Shown: positions 18,196 to 27,829 of the stretch, one piece after another
Layout of the letters: every line of letters starts with the position of its first letter
Numbering within the stretch: the first letter of the stretch is position 1
NCBI RefSeq assembly: GCF_015680705.1
Contig: NZ_JADNYP010000015.1
Location: forward strand, 1 to 64,000
DNA from: Pseudomonas fulva
Lineage (GTDB): Bacteria; Pseudomonadota; Gammaproteobacteria; Pseudomonadales; Pseudomonadaceae
Length of the DNA: 64,000 bases
Reading direction: 5' to 3'
Translations under genes and position numbers: made by a program
The notes under the pieces: model-generated
Seen by the model: the letters and a program-made list of their open reading frames with translations, nothing else
Database searches by the model: none
Told to the model about the DNA's origin: nothing

Positions 18196-18500
18196 CCGCG
18201 CATCTCACTGGCAGCATCGATGTCGAGAGTATGGAAGCGGCGATACAGCTGCAGCAGGATTGCCAGGCCGATACTGGCCTCGGCGGCAGCCAGGCTGATC
18301 ACCAGGATGAACATCACCTGGCCATCGGGCTGCACCCAGCGGCTGCCAGCGACGATAAAAGCCAGGGCCGAGGCGTTCATCATCACTTCCAGGCTCATGA
18401 GCACGAAAAGAATGTTGCGGCGGACCATCAGGCCGGCCAGACCGAGACAGAACAGGATGCCGGCGACTGCCAGGCCATGCTCGAGGGGGATTGCAGGCAT
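18192..18500 (-). CDS. nuoK: NADH-quinone oxidoreductase subunit K
   Basis: A 102-residue, three-helix membrane subunit. The conserved pattern L-M-S-L-E-V-M-M-N-A with its buried Glu, and a second acidic residue in A-A-E-A-S-I-G-L-A, belong to the proton path. Three bases after nuoJ and overlapping nuoL. Confidence 0.95.
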   Translation of the reverse strand: MPAIPLEHGLAVAGILFCLGLAGLMVRRNILFVLMSLEVMMNASALAFIVAGSRWVQPDGQVMFILVISLAAAEASIGLAILLQLYRRFHTLDIDAASEMRG

Positions 18501-18503
18501 GAT

Positions 18504-19004
18504 TTACTCCTTCGCCTCGTTGCGACCGAGATGGAAGGCCGTGACCGCCGCGGCGAGCAGCAGCATCGAGGCCAGTTCGACCACCAGCAGGTAAGGGCCG
18601 AACAGGCTGACGCCGACCGCCTTGGCCTCGACCGTGGTGCCGCTGATGGCAGCGCCGCTGGGGCTGGCGAACAGCACGTAGAGCAGCTCCAGCAACAGCA
18701 GACTCGCCAGCAGCACGGGACCGGCCCATATGCCAGGTCGTAGCCAGCCACGTTCCTGGGCCACCGAGGCCGGCCCGAGGTTGAGCATCATCACCACGAA
18801 GACGAACAGCACCATGATGGCGCCAGCGTAGGCGATCACTTCCAGGGCGCCGGCAAATGGCGCGCCGAGGGCGAAGAAGATCATCGCCACGGAGATCAGC
18901 GAAATGATCAGATAGAGCAGGGCGTGCACGGGGTTGGTGCCAGTCACCACCCTGAGGGTGGAAACCACGGCGATCCCGGATGCGAAGTAGAAAGCGAATT
19001 CCAT
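18504..19004 (-). CDS. nuoJ: NADH-quinone oxidoreductase subunit J
   Basis: A 166-residue membrane subunit with five helices; V-I-A-Y-A-G-A-I-M-V-L-F-V-F-V-V-M contains the conserved TM3 whose pi-bulge couples quinone reduction to proton pumping. Ten bases after nuoI. Confidence 0.94.
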   Translation of the reverse strand: MEFAFYFASGIAVVSTLRVVTGTNPVHALLYLIISLISVAMIFFALGAPFAGALEVIAYAGAIMVLFVFVVMMLNLGPASVAQERGWLRPGIWAGPVLLASLLLLELLYVLFASPSGAAISGTTVEAKAVGVSLFGPYLLVVELASMLLLAAAVTAFHLGRNEAKE

Positions 19005-19014
19005 CTTTCTGTCC

Positions 19015-19563
19015 TTATGGGAGCAAGCTCTTCACGTTGATCGGCTCGGCCTCGTCCTGTGCGGCGCCTTTCGGCTTGCCGGCGATCGCCATGCCCGCAA
19101 CACGGTAGAAGTTGTAGTCGGGGTTCTTGCCGGGACCGGAAATCAGCAGGTCTTCCTTTTCGTACACCAGGTCCTGGCGCTTGAACTCGGCCATCTCGAA
19201 GTCGGGCGTAAGCTGGATCGCGGTGGTCGGGCACGCCTCTTCGCACATGCCGCAGAAAATGCAGCGCGAGAAGTTGATGCGGAAGAACTCCGGGTACCAG
19301 CGGCCATCCTCGGTCTCGGCCTTCTGCAGGGAGATGCAGCCAACCGGGCAGGCCACCGCACACAGGTTGCAGGCCACGCAGCGCTCCTCGCCATCGGGAT
19401 CGCGGGTCAGGACGATGCGGCCGCGATAGCGCGGCGGCAGGTACACGGGCTCTTCTGGGTACTGCAGGGTATCGCGTTTGCGGAACCCGTGGGAAAACAC
19501 CATGGCCAGGCTGCGCAGCTGGGTGCCGGTGCCTTTGACGATGTCGCCGATATACTTGAACAT
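19015..19563 (-). CDS. nuoI: NADH-quinone oxidoreductase subunit I
   Basis: A 182-residue peripheral subunit carrying clusters N6a and N6b: two ferredoxin motifs C-V-A-C-N-L-C-A-V-A-C-P and C-I-F-C-G-M-C-E-E-A-C-P, each C-x2-C-x2-C-x3-C-P. It passes electrons from NuoG towards NuoB. Ten bases after nuoH. Confidence 0.96.
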   Translation of the reverse strand: MFKYIGDIVKGTGTQLRSLAMVFSHGFRKRDTLQYPEEPVYLPPRYRGRIVLTRDPDGEERCVACNLCAVACPVGCISLQKAETEDGRWYPEFFRINFSRCIFCGMCEEACPTTAIQLTPDFEMAEFKRQDLVYEKEDLLISGPGKNPDYNFYRVAGMAIAGKPKGAAQDEAEPINVKSLLP

Positions 19564-19573
19564 GGTCGAATCC

Positions 19574-20584
19574 TCACTGGGCCGCGACGGCTGGCGTGTT
19601 GTAGAGCACGATCGCAGCGGTCACCAGCAAATTGATCAGGGTCAGCGGGAGGCAGAACTTCCAGCTGAAGTCCATCACCTGGTCGTAGCGTGGACGCGGG
19701 ATCGACGCTCGCAGGAGGATGAACAGCATGATGAAGAAGGCGGTCTTGAGGGCGAACCACAGGAACGGCACCTGCGGCAGCAGGTCGAACGGACCGTGCC
19801 AGCCACCGAAGAACAGGGTCACCAGCAGCGCCGAGATCAGGATGATGCCGATGTACTCGCCGACGAAGAACATGCCCCATTTCATGCCGGCATATTCGAT
19901 GTGGTAGCCGTCGGCCAGTTCCTGCTCGGCTTCCGGCTGGTCGAACGGATGGCGGTGGGTGACGGCCACACCGGCGATGAAGAAGGTACAGAAGCCGAAG
20001 AACTGCGGAATGATGAACCACAGGTTCTGGGCCTGGTACTCGACGATGTCGCGCATGTTGAACGAGCCGGCCTGCACCACCACGCCCATCAGCGCCAGGC
20101 CCAGGAACACTTCGTACGAAACGGTCTGCGCCGAGGCCCGCAGGCTGCCGAGCAGGGCGTACTTGTTGTTCGACGACCAGCCGGCGAACAGCACCGCATA
20201 GACCGAAAGACCGGCCATGGCGAAGAAGAACAACAGGCCGATGTTCAGGTCCGCCACGCCCCAAACCGGGGTGATCGGGATCACCACGAAGGCGATCAGC
20301 AAGGCGCTCATGGCCACCACTGGTGCCAGGGTGAAGATCATGCGATCGACGAAGGGCGGGTTCCAGTCTTCCTTGAAGAACATCTTCAGCATGTCGGCGG
20401 CGATCTGGAACATGCCGAACGGACCGACACGGTTCGGACCGTAGCGGTCCTGCCACCAGCCCAGCAGGCGCCGCTCGACGAAGCTGAGCAGCGCACCGCA
20501 GACCACCACGGCCAGCAGCACCACGATGGCCCGCACGACAGTGAGGATCACATCGATCACTTCGGGGGTGAACCAGCTGCTCAT
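19574..20584 (-). CDS. nuoH: NADH-quinone oxidoreductase subunit H
   Basis: A 336-residue membrane subunit with eight helices that helps form the quinone chamber. Conserved R-R-L-L-G-W-W-Q-D-R-Y-G-P-N-R-V-G-P and the acidic loop E-A-E-Q-E-L-A-D-G are present. ATG at 20584 overlaps the nuoG stop by four bases (ATGA); the longer in-frame extension to 21034 lies inside nuoG and is rejected. Confidence 0.96.
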   Translation of the reverse strand: MSSWFTPEVIDVILTVVRAIVVLLAVVVCGALLSFVERRLLGWWQDRYGPNRVGPFGMFQIAADMLKMFFKEDWNPPFVDRMIFTLAPVVAMSALLIAFVVIPITPVWGVADLNIGLLFFFAMAGLSVYAVLFAGWSSNNKYALLGSLRASAQTVSYEVFLGLALMGVVVQAGSFNMRDIVEYQAQNLWFIIPQFFGFCTFFIAGVAVTHRHPFDQPEAEQELADGYHIEYAGMKWGMFFVGEYIGIILISALLVTLFFGGWHGPFDLLPQVPFLWFALKTAFFIMLFILLRASIPRPRYDQVMDFSWKFCLPLTLINLLVTAAIVLYNTPAVAAQ

Positions 20585-23295
20585 TGTGCTGCCTCCTGCA
20601 GGCCTTCGACGGATGCACCGAAGATGGCGGGCGGGATGCCGTCCAGACCCTTCGGCAAGGCGACCAGGCCTGCGCCCAGCTGCTCGTTGATGCGCAGCGG
20701 CAGGCGCAGAGTGATGCCGGCCACGTCGAAGCTGAGCAGCGTGCCCTCGTTGACACCGAGGCGGTCGGCTTCCGACTTGGCCAGGGCTACATAGGCCGCT
20801 GGAATGCGCTCCTGCACCGGGGCGGCGCGAGAGGAATTCTCCTCGCTGCCGAACAGGTGGAAGAAGGGTACCGCCATCCAGCTGCCACGCGCCGGGTTGA
20901 ACGCGCCCGGAACGGTGCTGAACCAGCTCAGGCGATCGCCTTGCGACTCGATCAGGCGTACGCCCGGATCGCCTGCGCGCAGATGACCCCCGACCTCGTC
21001 CTGGAACTTGTTCCACGCCTGTGGCGAGTTCCACCCCGGCGACCAGGCGAACGGCACCTGCTGGCGCGGCTCGGCCGAGCCCGAATAGCCTTCCATCGAG
21101 AAGGCGAAGGCAGTGTCCTTGTCCTGCGGGATCCGAGGTTCGTGGACGCTGATGTTGGCACGCATGGCCGTGCGGCCGGAATAGCGCAGCGGTTCGCGCG
21201 CCAGCTTCAGACCCTTGATGCGGAACGCGGCGCTGGGCGCGGCGTCGACGATGCCGGCCAGTTGTGGCGCGGCTTCGGCGCAGGCGCTGGTGACGTGGTC
21301 GAGCTGGGTCCAGTCGACCGGACGCTCGAGCAGGGTGGCGCGCAGCGCATGCATCCAGCGCCAGCCTTCGTGGATCAGGATGCTGCTGTCGAGGAACGTC
21401 GGGTCGAATACCTGGAAGAAGCGTTGGGCACGGCCTTCCTGGCTGACCAGGGTGCCGTCCCCTTCGGCGAAGGACGCCGCGGGCAGGACCAGGTGCGCAC
21501 GCTCGGTCGTGGCGGTACGCGAATGGTCCGCGACGATCACCACCTTGGCGGCAGCCAGCGCCGCGTCGACCTTGGCGGCCGGTACACGGGCGTACAGGTC
21601 GTTTTCCAGCACCACGATGGCGTCGGCCTTGCCGCTGATCACCGCGTCCAGCGCCGCGTCCACCGATTCGCCACCGAGCATGGCCAGGCCCAGGCTGTTG
21701 GCTTCTGGCACCACCAGGCTCAGCGAGCCGTCCTTCGCGCGCAGGGCCAGGGCCTTGGCGATGTTCGCCGCGGCTTCGATCAGCGCGGGCTCGGCCAGCG
21801 AAGTGCCGGCGACCACCAAGGGCCGCTTGGCCGCGAGCAGCGCCTCGGCGATGCGTTCGGCCAGGGCCCGGGCGTCGTCATCCAGGCCGGCCACCGCCGG
21901 GGCGCTCGGGTCGATGGCGTGGGCCACGGCGAAGCCAAGACGGGCGAGGTCGGCCGGGGCGGCATGCACGCATTGCTCGGCGACGTCGTCGAGCTTGGTC
22001 TCGGCCAGGCTGGCGATGAACAGCGGGTACAGCGCATGCTGGCCGATGTTGCGCACCGCAGCGTCGAGCCAGGGCTGGACCTTCATCGCTTCGGCCATGG
22101 CCTGGGCCTTGCCCTTGGTGGCCTGGCGTACGGCCAGGGCAACCCGGGCGGCGGTCTGGGTCAGGTCCTCGCCGAGCACGAAGACCGCGTCATGGTCCTC
22201 GATGTCGCGCAGGGTCGGTACCGGCAGCGGGCTGTTGTTCAGCACGTCCAGGACCAGGCGCACGCGGGCCAGCTCACCGGCCTCCATGCCCGAATGGAAG
22301 TGGTCCGCGCCGACCAGCTCGCGCAGCCCGTAGTTGCTCTCGAGGCTGGCGCGCGGAGAACCGATGCCGACGATGGTGCGGCCGCGCAGCAGCTCGGCGG
22401 CCTTGTCGAGGGCGGCGTCGAGGCTCAGCCGAGTGCCATCGGCCAGCAGTGGCTGGCGCGGACGGTCCTTGCGATTGACGTAGCCGTAGCCGAAGCGGCC
22501 GCGGTCGCACAGGAAATACTGGTTGACCGAGCCGTTGAAGCGGTTCTCGACACGACGCAGTTCGCCATAGCGCTCGCCCGGGCTGATGTTGCAGCCACTG
22601 GAGCAGCCATGACAGATGCTGGGCGCGAACTGCATGTCCCACTTGCGATTGTAGCGCTCGGAGTGGGTCTTGTCGGTGAACACGCCGGTCGGGCAGACCT
22701 CGGTCAGGTTGCCGGAAAACTCGCTTTCCAGCACGCCGTCCTCGACCCGGCCGAAGTACACGTTGTCATGGGCGCCATAGACGCCCAGGTCGGTGCCACC
22801 GGCATAGTCCTTGTAGTAGCGAACGCAGCGGTAGCAGGCGATGCAGCGGTTCATCTCGTGGGCGATGAACGGGCCGAGGTCCTGGTTCTGATGGGTACGC
22901 TTGGTGAAACGGTAGCGGCGCTCGTTGTGGCCGGTCATCACCGTCATGTCCTGCAGGTGGCAGTGACCGCCTTCCTCGCAGACCGGGCAGTCGTGCGGAT
23001 GGTTGGTCATCAGCCATTCGACGACGCTGGCGCGGAACGCCTTGGACTCTTCATCGTCGATGGAGATCCAGGTGCCGTCGGAGGCGGGGGTCATGCACGA
23101 CATGACGATGCGACCGCGGGTGTCGTTCTCGTCGGTGTACTGCTTGACCGCGCATTGCCGGCAGGCACCGACGCTACCGAGCGCCGGGTGCCAGCAGAAA
23201 TAGGGGATGTCGAGGCCGAGCGACAGACAGGCCTGTAACAGGTTGTCCGCACCGTTGACTTCGAGCGCTTTGCCGTCTACGTGGATAGTGGCCAT
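20581..23295 (-). CDS. nuoG: NADH-quinone oxidoreductase subunit G
   Basis: A 904-residue subunit of the NADH-oxidising arm. N-terminal [2Fe-2S] ferredoxin domain (C at P-Y-F-C-W-H, C-R-Q-C), a His-ligated [4Fe-4S] site (H-D-C-P-V-C-E-E-G-G-H-C), N6-type cysteines (C-I-A-C-Y-R-C-V-R), the extra C-H-G-C-S-S-G-C-N cluster motif found in E. coli-type NuoG (N7), and a molybdopterin-oxidoreductase-like fold without cofactor. Preceded by an unusual 130-base gap after nuoF that holds two strong hairpins. Confidence 0.96.
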   Translation of the reverse strand: MATIHVDGKALEVNGADNLLQACLSLGLDIPYFCWHPALGSVGACRQCAVKQYTDENDTRGRIVMSCMTPASDGTWISIDDEESKAFRASVVEWLMTNHPHDCPVCEEGGHCHLQDMTVMTGHNERRYRFTKRTHQNQDLGPFIAHEMNRCIACYRCVRYYKDYAGGTDLGVYGAHDNVYFGRVEDGVLESEFSGNLTEVCPTGVFTDKTHSERYNRKWDMQFAPSICHGCSSGCNISPGERYGELRRVENRFNGSVNQYFLCDRGRFGYGYVNRKDRPRQPLLADGTRLSLDAALDKAAELLRGRTIVGIGSPRASLESNYGLRELVGADHFHSGMEAGELARVRLVLDVLNNSPLPVPTLRDIEDHDAVFVLGEDLTQTAARVALAVRQATKGKAQAMAEAMKVQPWLDAAVRNIGQHALYPLFIASLAETKLDDVAEQCVHAAPADLARLGFAVAHAIDPSAPAVAGLDDDARALAERIAEALLAAKRPLVVAGTSLAEPALIEAAANIAKALALRAKDGSLSLVVPEANSLGLAMLGGESVDAALDAVISGKADAIVVLENDLYARVPAAKVDAALAAAKVVIVADHSRTATTERAHLVLPAASFAEGDGTLVSQEGRAQRFFQVFDPTFLDSSILIHEGWRWMHALRATLLERPVDWTQLDHVTSACAEAAPQLAGIVDAAPSAAFRIKGLKLAREPLRYSGRTAMRANISVHEPRIPQDKDTAFAFSMEGYSGSAEPRQQVPFAWSPGWNSPQAWNKFQDEVGGHLRAGDPGVRLIESQGDRLSWFSTVPGAFNPARGSWMAVPFFHLFGSEENSSRAAPVQERIPAAYVALAKSEADRLGVNEGTLLSFDVAGITLRLPLRINEQLGAGLVALPKGLDGIPPAIFGASVEGLQEAAQ

Positions 23296-23357
23296 GGTTC
23301 AAAGTTCTTCGTTGGCCCGCGCGAGCGGGCGTGGCTAATGGAAATCGGTGGGCCCGC

Positions 23358-23414
23358 GGCTCGCCTGTTCATCGGGCGAGCCTGCGCGGCCGGCGGATGG
23401 CACGGACCATCCGC
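23358..23414. repeat. Two stem-loops in the nuoF-nuoG gap
   Basis: First stem: GGCTCGCC (23358-23365) with GGCGAGCC (23375-23382), nine-base loop. Second stem: GCGGATGG (23393-23400) with CCATCCGC (23407-23414), six-base loop. They lie inside a polycistronic message, in the only long gap besides nuoB-nuoCD. They could be REP-like elements or mRNA-stability/processing hairpins; neither has a T-run, so they are not terminators. Confidence 0.6.
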
Positions 23415-23425
23415 GGGTCATCTTG

Positions 23426-24787
23426 TCATGCGCCGACCACGATCGGCCGGGCCAGGTCCGGGCGCAGGGCCTCGCCGCCAGGGGCAGCGACGCCGGCCTC
23501 GAACTCCGACCGGAAATACTTGATGGCACTGCCCAGCGGTTCCACCGCACCCGGAGCATGGGCGCAGAAGGTACGGCCAGGGCCGAGGAAGTTGACCAGG
23601 CCGAGCAGGGTCTCGATGTCCTCGGGCTTGCCCTGGCCCTTTTCCAGGGCGCGCAGCATCTTCACGCTCCAGGGCAGGCCGTCGCGGCATGGGGTGCACC
23701 AGCCGCAGGATTCGCGGGCGAAGAACTCCTCCATGTTGCGCAGCAACGACACCATGTTGATGCTGTCGTCCACGGCCATGGCCAGGCCCGTGCCCATTCG
23801 CGTGCCGACCTTGGCGATACCGCCGGCGTACATCTGCGCCTCGAGGTGCTCGGGCAGCAGGAAGCCGGTGCCGGCGCCGCCTGGCTGCCAGCACTTGAGC
23901 GTATAGCCATCGCGCATGCCGCCGGCATAGTCTTCGAACAGCTCGCGCGCGGTGATGCCGAACGGCAGTTCCCACAAGCCGGGGTTCTTCACCTTGCCGG
24001 AGAAGCCCATCAGCTTGGTGCCGTGGTCCTCGCTGCCTGGGCGAGCCAGCGACTTGTACCAGTCGACACCATTGCCGACGATGGCCGGCACGTTGCACAG
24101 GGTCTCGACGTTGTTGACGCAGGTCGGCTTGCCCCAGACGCCGACGGCGGCAGGGAAGGGTGGCTTGGAGCGCGGGTTGGCCCGGCGGCCTTCCAGCGAG
24201 TTGATCAGGGCGGTTTCCTCGCCGCAGATGTAGCGTCCGGCACCGGTATGGACGAACAGCTCGAAGTCGAAGCCCGAACCGAGGATGTTCTTGCCCAGCA
24301 GGCCGGCGGCCTTGGCTTCGTCGATGGCCCGGTTGAGGTTCTTCGCGGCGGTGGTGTACTCGCCGCGCAGGAAGATGTAGCCACGGTATGCCTTCAGCGC
24401 GCGCGCACTGATCAGCATGCCTTCGACCAGCAGATGGGGCTGTTGCTCCATCAGCATGCGGTCCTTCCAGGTGTTGGGCTCCATCTCGTCCGCGTTGCAC
24501 AGCAGGTAGCGGATGTTCAACGACTCGTCCTTGGGCATCAGACCCCATTTCACGCCGGTGGGGAAGCCCGCACCGCCGCGGCCCTTGAGGCCGGAGTCCT
24601 TGACGGTCTGGACGATGTCGTCCTGGGACATCTGCGCCAGCGCCTTGCGGGCGGCGGCATAGCCGTCCTTGGCCTGGTACTCGTCGAGCCAGATCGGCTC
24701 GCCGTCGTCGCGCAGGCGCCAGGTCAGCGGATGGGTTTCGGCCGCGCGGGCGATGCGGTTGGCCGGGCCGAAGGAAGTGATGGTCAT
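23426..24787 (-). CDS. nuoF: NADH-quinone oxidoreductase subunit F
   Basis: A 453-residue flavoprotein where NADH is oxidised. Glycine-rich FMN/NADH site G-R-G-G-A-G-F-P-T-G-V-K-W-G (about residue 68), FMN segment C-N-A-D-E-M-E-P, and the N3 [4Fe-4S] motif E-S-C-G-W-C-T-P-C-R-D-G. Start overlaps the nuoE stop by four bases. Confidence 0.96.
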   Translation of the reverse strand: MTITSFGPANRIARAAETHPLTWRLRDDGEPIWLDEYQAKDGYAAARKALAQMSQDDIVQTVKDSGLKGRGGAGFPTGVKWGLMPKDESLNIRYLLCNADEMEPNTWKDRMLMEQQPHLLVEGMLISARALKAYRGYIFLRGEYTTAAKNLNRAIDEAKAAGLLGKNILGSGFDFELFVHTGAGRYICGEETALINSLEGRRANPRSKPPFPAAVGVWGKPTCVNNVETLCNVPAIVGNGVDWYKSLARPGSEDHGTKLMGFSGKVKNPGLWELPFGITARELFEDYAGGMRDGYTLKCWQPGGAGTGFLLPEHLEAQMYAGGIAKVGTRMGTGLAMAVDDSINMVSLLRNMEEFFARESCGWCTPCRDGLPWSVKMLRALEKGQGKPEDIETLLGLVNFLGPGRTFCAHAPGAVEPLGSAIKYFRSEFEAGVAAPGGEALRPDLARPIVVGA

Positions 24788-25281
24788 GCGTAGCCCTCCA
24801 GCAGCTTGGCGACGCCGGCAGGCTGGACGTCGCCAAAGGTATCGTCGTCGATCATCAGCGCCGGGGCCTTGTCGCAGTTACCCAGGCAGCATACCGGCAG
24901 CAGGGTGAAGCGGCCGTCCGGGGTGGTCTGGCCGAGGCCGATGCCCAGTTCGTTCTGGATCTGGCTGACCACCGACTCGTGACCGCCGATGTAGCAGACC
25001 ATGCTGTCGCAGACACGGATGATGTGACGACCGACCGGCTGGCGGAAGATCTGGCTGTAGAAGGTGGCCACGCCTTCGACGTCGCTGGCCGGGATGCCAA
25101 GGATCTCGCCGATCGCCGGGATCGCGCCATCCGGCACCCAGCCGCGATGCTTCTGGACGATCTTCAGCGCCTCGATGGACGCCGCGCGCGGATCCTCGTA
25201 GTGGTGCATCTCGTGCTCGATGGCCGAGCGCTCGGTCTCGCTCAGGGCGAAACGGTCGGTTTGGATAAGCGTGCTGTTCAT
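24784..25281 (-). CDS. nuoE: NADH-quinone oxidoreductase subunit E
   Basis: A 165-residue thioredoxin-like [2Fe-2S] subunit (cluster N1a) that docks on NuoF. Cluster ligands are in C-D-S-M-V-C and C-C-L-G-N-C-D. Two bases after nuoCD and overlapping nuoF. Confidence 0.95.
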   Translation of the reverse strand: MNSTLIQTDRFALSETERSAIEHEMHHYEDPRAASIEALKIVQKHRGWVPDGAIPAIGEILGIPASDVEGVATFYSQIFRQPVGRHIIRVCDSMVCYIGGHESVVSQIQNELGIGLGQTTPDGRFTLLPVCCLGNCDKAPALMIDDDTFGDVQPAGVAKLLEGYA

Positions 25282-25283
25282 GC

Positions 25284-27065
25284 TTAGCGGTCCACGTCAG
25301 CCATAACGAAGTCGATACTGCCCAGGTACGCGATCAGGTCGGCGACCATGCTGCCCTTGATCACCGAAGGGATCTGCTGCAGGTGCGGATAGCTCGGGGT
25401 ACGGATCCGGGTGCGGTAGCTCATGGTGCCGCCATCGCTCGTCAGGTAGTAACTGTTGATGCCCTTGGTCGCCTCGATCATCTGGAACGACTCGTTGGCC
25501 GGCATCACCGGACCCCACGAGACTTGCAGGAAGTGGGTGATCAAGGTCTCGATGTGCTGCAGCGTGCGCTCCTTCGGAGGCGGCGTGGTCAGCGGATGGT
25601 CGGCCTTGTACGGGCCTTCGGGCATGTTGCGCATGCACTGTTCGATGATGCGCAGGCTCTGGCGCATTTCTTCCACGCGCACCAGGCAGCGGTCGTAGGC
25701 ATCGCCACTGTGGGCCAGCGGCACCTCGAACTCGAAGTTCTCGTAGCCGGAGTACGGGCGAGCCTTGCGCAGGTCGAAGTCCAGGCCGGTCGCGCGCAGG
25801 CTCGGGCCAGTGACGCCCCAGTCGAGCGCCTCGCGGGTATTGTAGGCGGCCACGCCCATGGTCCGGCCCTTGAGGATGCTGTTCTTCAGGGCCGCCTTGG
25901 TGTACTCGTCCAGACGCTTGGGCATCCACTCGACGAAATCCTTCACCAGCTTTTCCCAGCCGCGGGGGAGGTCGTGGGCCACGCCGCCGATGCGGTACCA
26001 GGCCGGGTGCAGGCGGAAGCCGGTGATCGCCTCGATCACCGTATAGGCACGCTGGCGGTCGGTGAAGGTGAAGAACACCGGCGTCATGGCGCCGACGTCC
26101 TGGATATAGGTGCCCAGGAACAGCAGGTGGCTGGTGATGCGGAAGAACTCGGCCATCATGATGCGGATGGTGTCGACCTTCTCCGGCACCTTGATGCCGG
26201 CCAGCTTCTCGACCGCGAGCACGTAGGGCAGGTTGTTCATCACCCCGCCGAGGTAGTCGATGCGGTCGGTGTAGGGAATGTAGCTGTGCCAGGACTGGCG
26301 CTCTGCCATCTTCTCGGCACCGCGATGGTGGTAGCCGATGTCCGGGACGCAGTCGACGATTTCCTCGCCGTCGAGCTGCAGCACGATACGGAAGGCACCG
26401 TGGGCCGAAGGGTGGTTGGGGCCAAGGTTGAGGAACATGTAGTCCTCGTTGGCACCCTGGCGCTTCATGCCCCAGGCTTCGGGGTTGAAGCGCGCTGACT
26501 CTTCCTCGAGCTGCTGCTTGGCCAGGTTCAGGGTGAACGGGTCGAACTCGGTGGCGCGGGCCGGGAAGTCCTTGCGCAGCGGGTGTCCTTCCCAGGTCGG
26601 CGGCATCAGGATGCGCGACAGGTGAGGGTGCCCCGAGAAATCGATGCCGAACATGTCCCAGACTTCGCGTTCGTACCAGTTGGCATTGGGCCATATACCG
26701 GTCACCGACGGCAGGTTCAGGTCGTGCTCCTGCAGCGCGACCTTGATCATCACGTCGCTGTTACGCTCGATCGAAAGCAGGTGGTAGAACACGGTGAAGT
26801 CGGCCGATGGCAGGCCGCGACGCTGGGTCCGCAGGCGTTCGTCCATGCCGTGCAGGTCGAACAGCATGCTGTAGGGCTTGGGTACGTTGCGCAGGAAGGC
26901 GAGGACCTCCTTGAGCCGGGCACGGTCGATCCACAGGACCGGCATGCCGGTGCGGGTTTCCTGGGCGACGAAGACTTCGGCGCCGAATCGGTTGTGCAGT
27001 TCGACGACCACATCCTGGTCGTCAGCCTTGTAAGGCGGAATATAAATAGCGGTGTCCGCTGTCAT
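25284..27065 (-). CDS. nuoC: NADH-quinone oxidoreductase fused subunit C/D
   Basis: A 593-residue fusion of the 30-kDa (NuoC, about residues 1-190) and 49-kDa (NuoD, about 205-593) subunits, as in other gammaproteobacteria. The NuoD part contains L-G-P-N-H-P-S-A-H-G-A-F-R and the quinone-site H-R-G-A-E-K region. Together with NuoB it forms the quinone-binding site. Follows nuoB after 77 bases. Confidence 0.95.
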   Translation of the reverse strand: MTADTAIYIPPYKADDQDVVVELHNRFGAEVFVAQETRTGMPVLWIDRARLKEVLAFLRNVPKPYSMLFDLHGMDERLRTQRRGLPSADFTVFYHLLSIERNSDVMIKVALQEHDLNLPSVTGIWPNANWYEREVWDMFGIDFSGHPHLSRILMPPTWEGHPLRKDFPARATEFDPFTLNLAKQQLEEESARFNPEAWGMKRQGANEDYMFLNLGPNHPSAHGAFRIVLQLDGEEIVDCVPDIGYHHRGAEKMAERQSWHSYIPYTDRIDYLGGVMNNLPYVLAVEKLAGIKVPEKVDTIRIMMAEFFRITSHLLFLGTYIQDVGAMTPVFFTFTDRQRAYTVIEAITGFRLHPAWYRIGGVAHDLPRGWEKLVKDFVEWMPKRLDEYTKAALKNSILKGRTMGVAAYNTREALDWGVTGPSLRATGLDFDLRKARPYSGYENFEFEVPLAHSGDAYDRCLVRVEEMRQSLRIIEQCMRNMPEGPYKADHPLTTPPPKERTLQHIETLITHFLQVSWGPVMPANESFQMIEATKGINSYYLTSDGGTMSYRTRIRTPSYPHLQQIPSVIKGSMVADLIAYLGSIDFVMADVDR

Positions 27066-27142
27066 GGTCTCGGTCGCTTTCGGTCAACGTAGAGAATGAA
27101 GCCAGGCCGCCGGCTCCAGGGAGCGGGCGGCAGGTCGCTGGA

Positions 27143-27820
27143 TCAGACTTCGTCGGGGCTGCGCAGGTTGGTGACCTGGATACGCTGCTCACGACGCACA
27201 TCCTTCTGGGCCGGCATCTCGGCACGGTAGATGCCTTGATCTCCAACGACCCAGGAAAGCGGGCGTCGCTCCTGGCCGATCGACTCCTGCAGGAGCATCA
27301 GGCCCTGCAGGAAGGCTTCGGGGCGAGGCGGGCAGCCAGGCACGTACACGTCCACGGGGAGGAACTTGTCGACCCCCTGGACGACCGAGTAGATGTCATA
27401 CATGCCACCGGAGTTGGCACAGGCCCCCATGGAGATCACCCACTTGGGTTCGAGCATCTGCTCGTACAGGCGCTGGATGATCGGTGCCATCTTGAGGAAG
27501 GGCGTGCCGGCAATGACCATGAAGTCGGCCTGGCGCGGCGATGCCCGGATGACTTCGGCGCCGAAGCGGGCGATGTCGTGGGGTGCCGTGAAGGCCGTGG
27601 TCATTTCCACGTAGCAGCAGGACAGACCAAAGTTGTAGGGCCACAGGGAATTCTTGCGGCCCCAGTTGACCGCGCCGCTGAGCACATCCTCGAGCTTGCC
27701 CATGAAGATGTTCTTGTGGACCTGGTCCTCGAGCATCTGGTCGGTGACGGTGCCGCGGTCACCGACGGGATATTGCTCGTTGGGCGCATCCGGATCGATT
27801 CTGGTTAGATTGTATTGCAT
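27143..27820 (-). CDS. nuoB: NADH-quinone oxidoreductase subunit B
   Basis: A 225-residue subunit that binds the terminal cluster N2: adjacent cysteines in L-S-C-C-Y-V-E-M, G-A-C-A-N-S-G-G-M-Y and V-P-G-C-P-P-R-P-E. Nine bases after nuoA. Confidence 0.96.
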   Translation of the reverse strand: MQYNLTRIDPDAPNEQYPVGDRGTVTDQMLEDQVHKNIFMGKLEDVLSGAVNWGRKNSLWPYNFGLSCCYVEMTTAFTAPHDIARFGAEVIRASPRQADFMVIAGTPFLKMAPIIQRLYEQMLEPKWVISMGACANSGGMYDIYSVVQGVDKFLPVDVYVPGCPPRPEAFLQGLMLLQESIGQERRPLSWVVGDQGIYRAEMPAQKDVRREQRIQVTNLRSPDEV

Positions 27821-27829
27821 GCCAAAGCC

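Noticed and set aside
20584..24793. Very long plus-strand frames opposite nuoG and nuoF (up to 884 codons)
   Set aside because: Shadow frames caused by strong third-position GC bias; no start signals or motifs.
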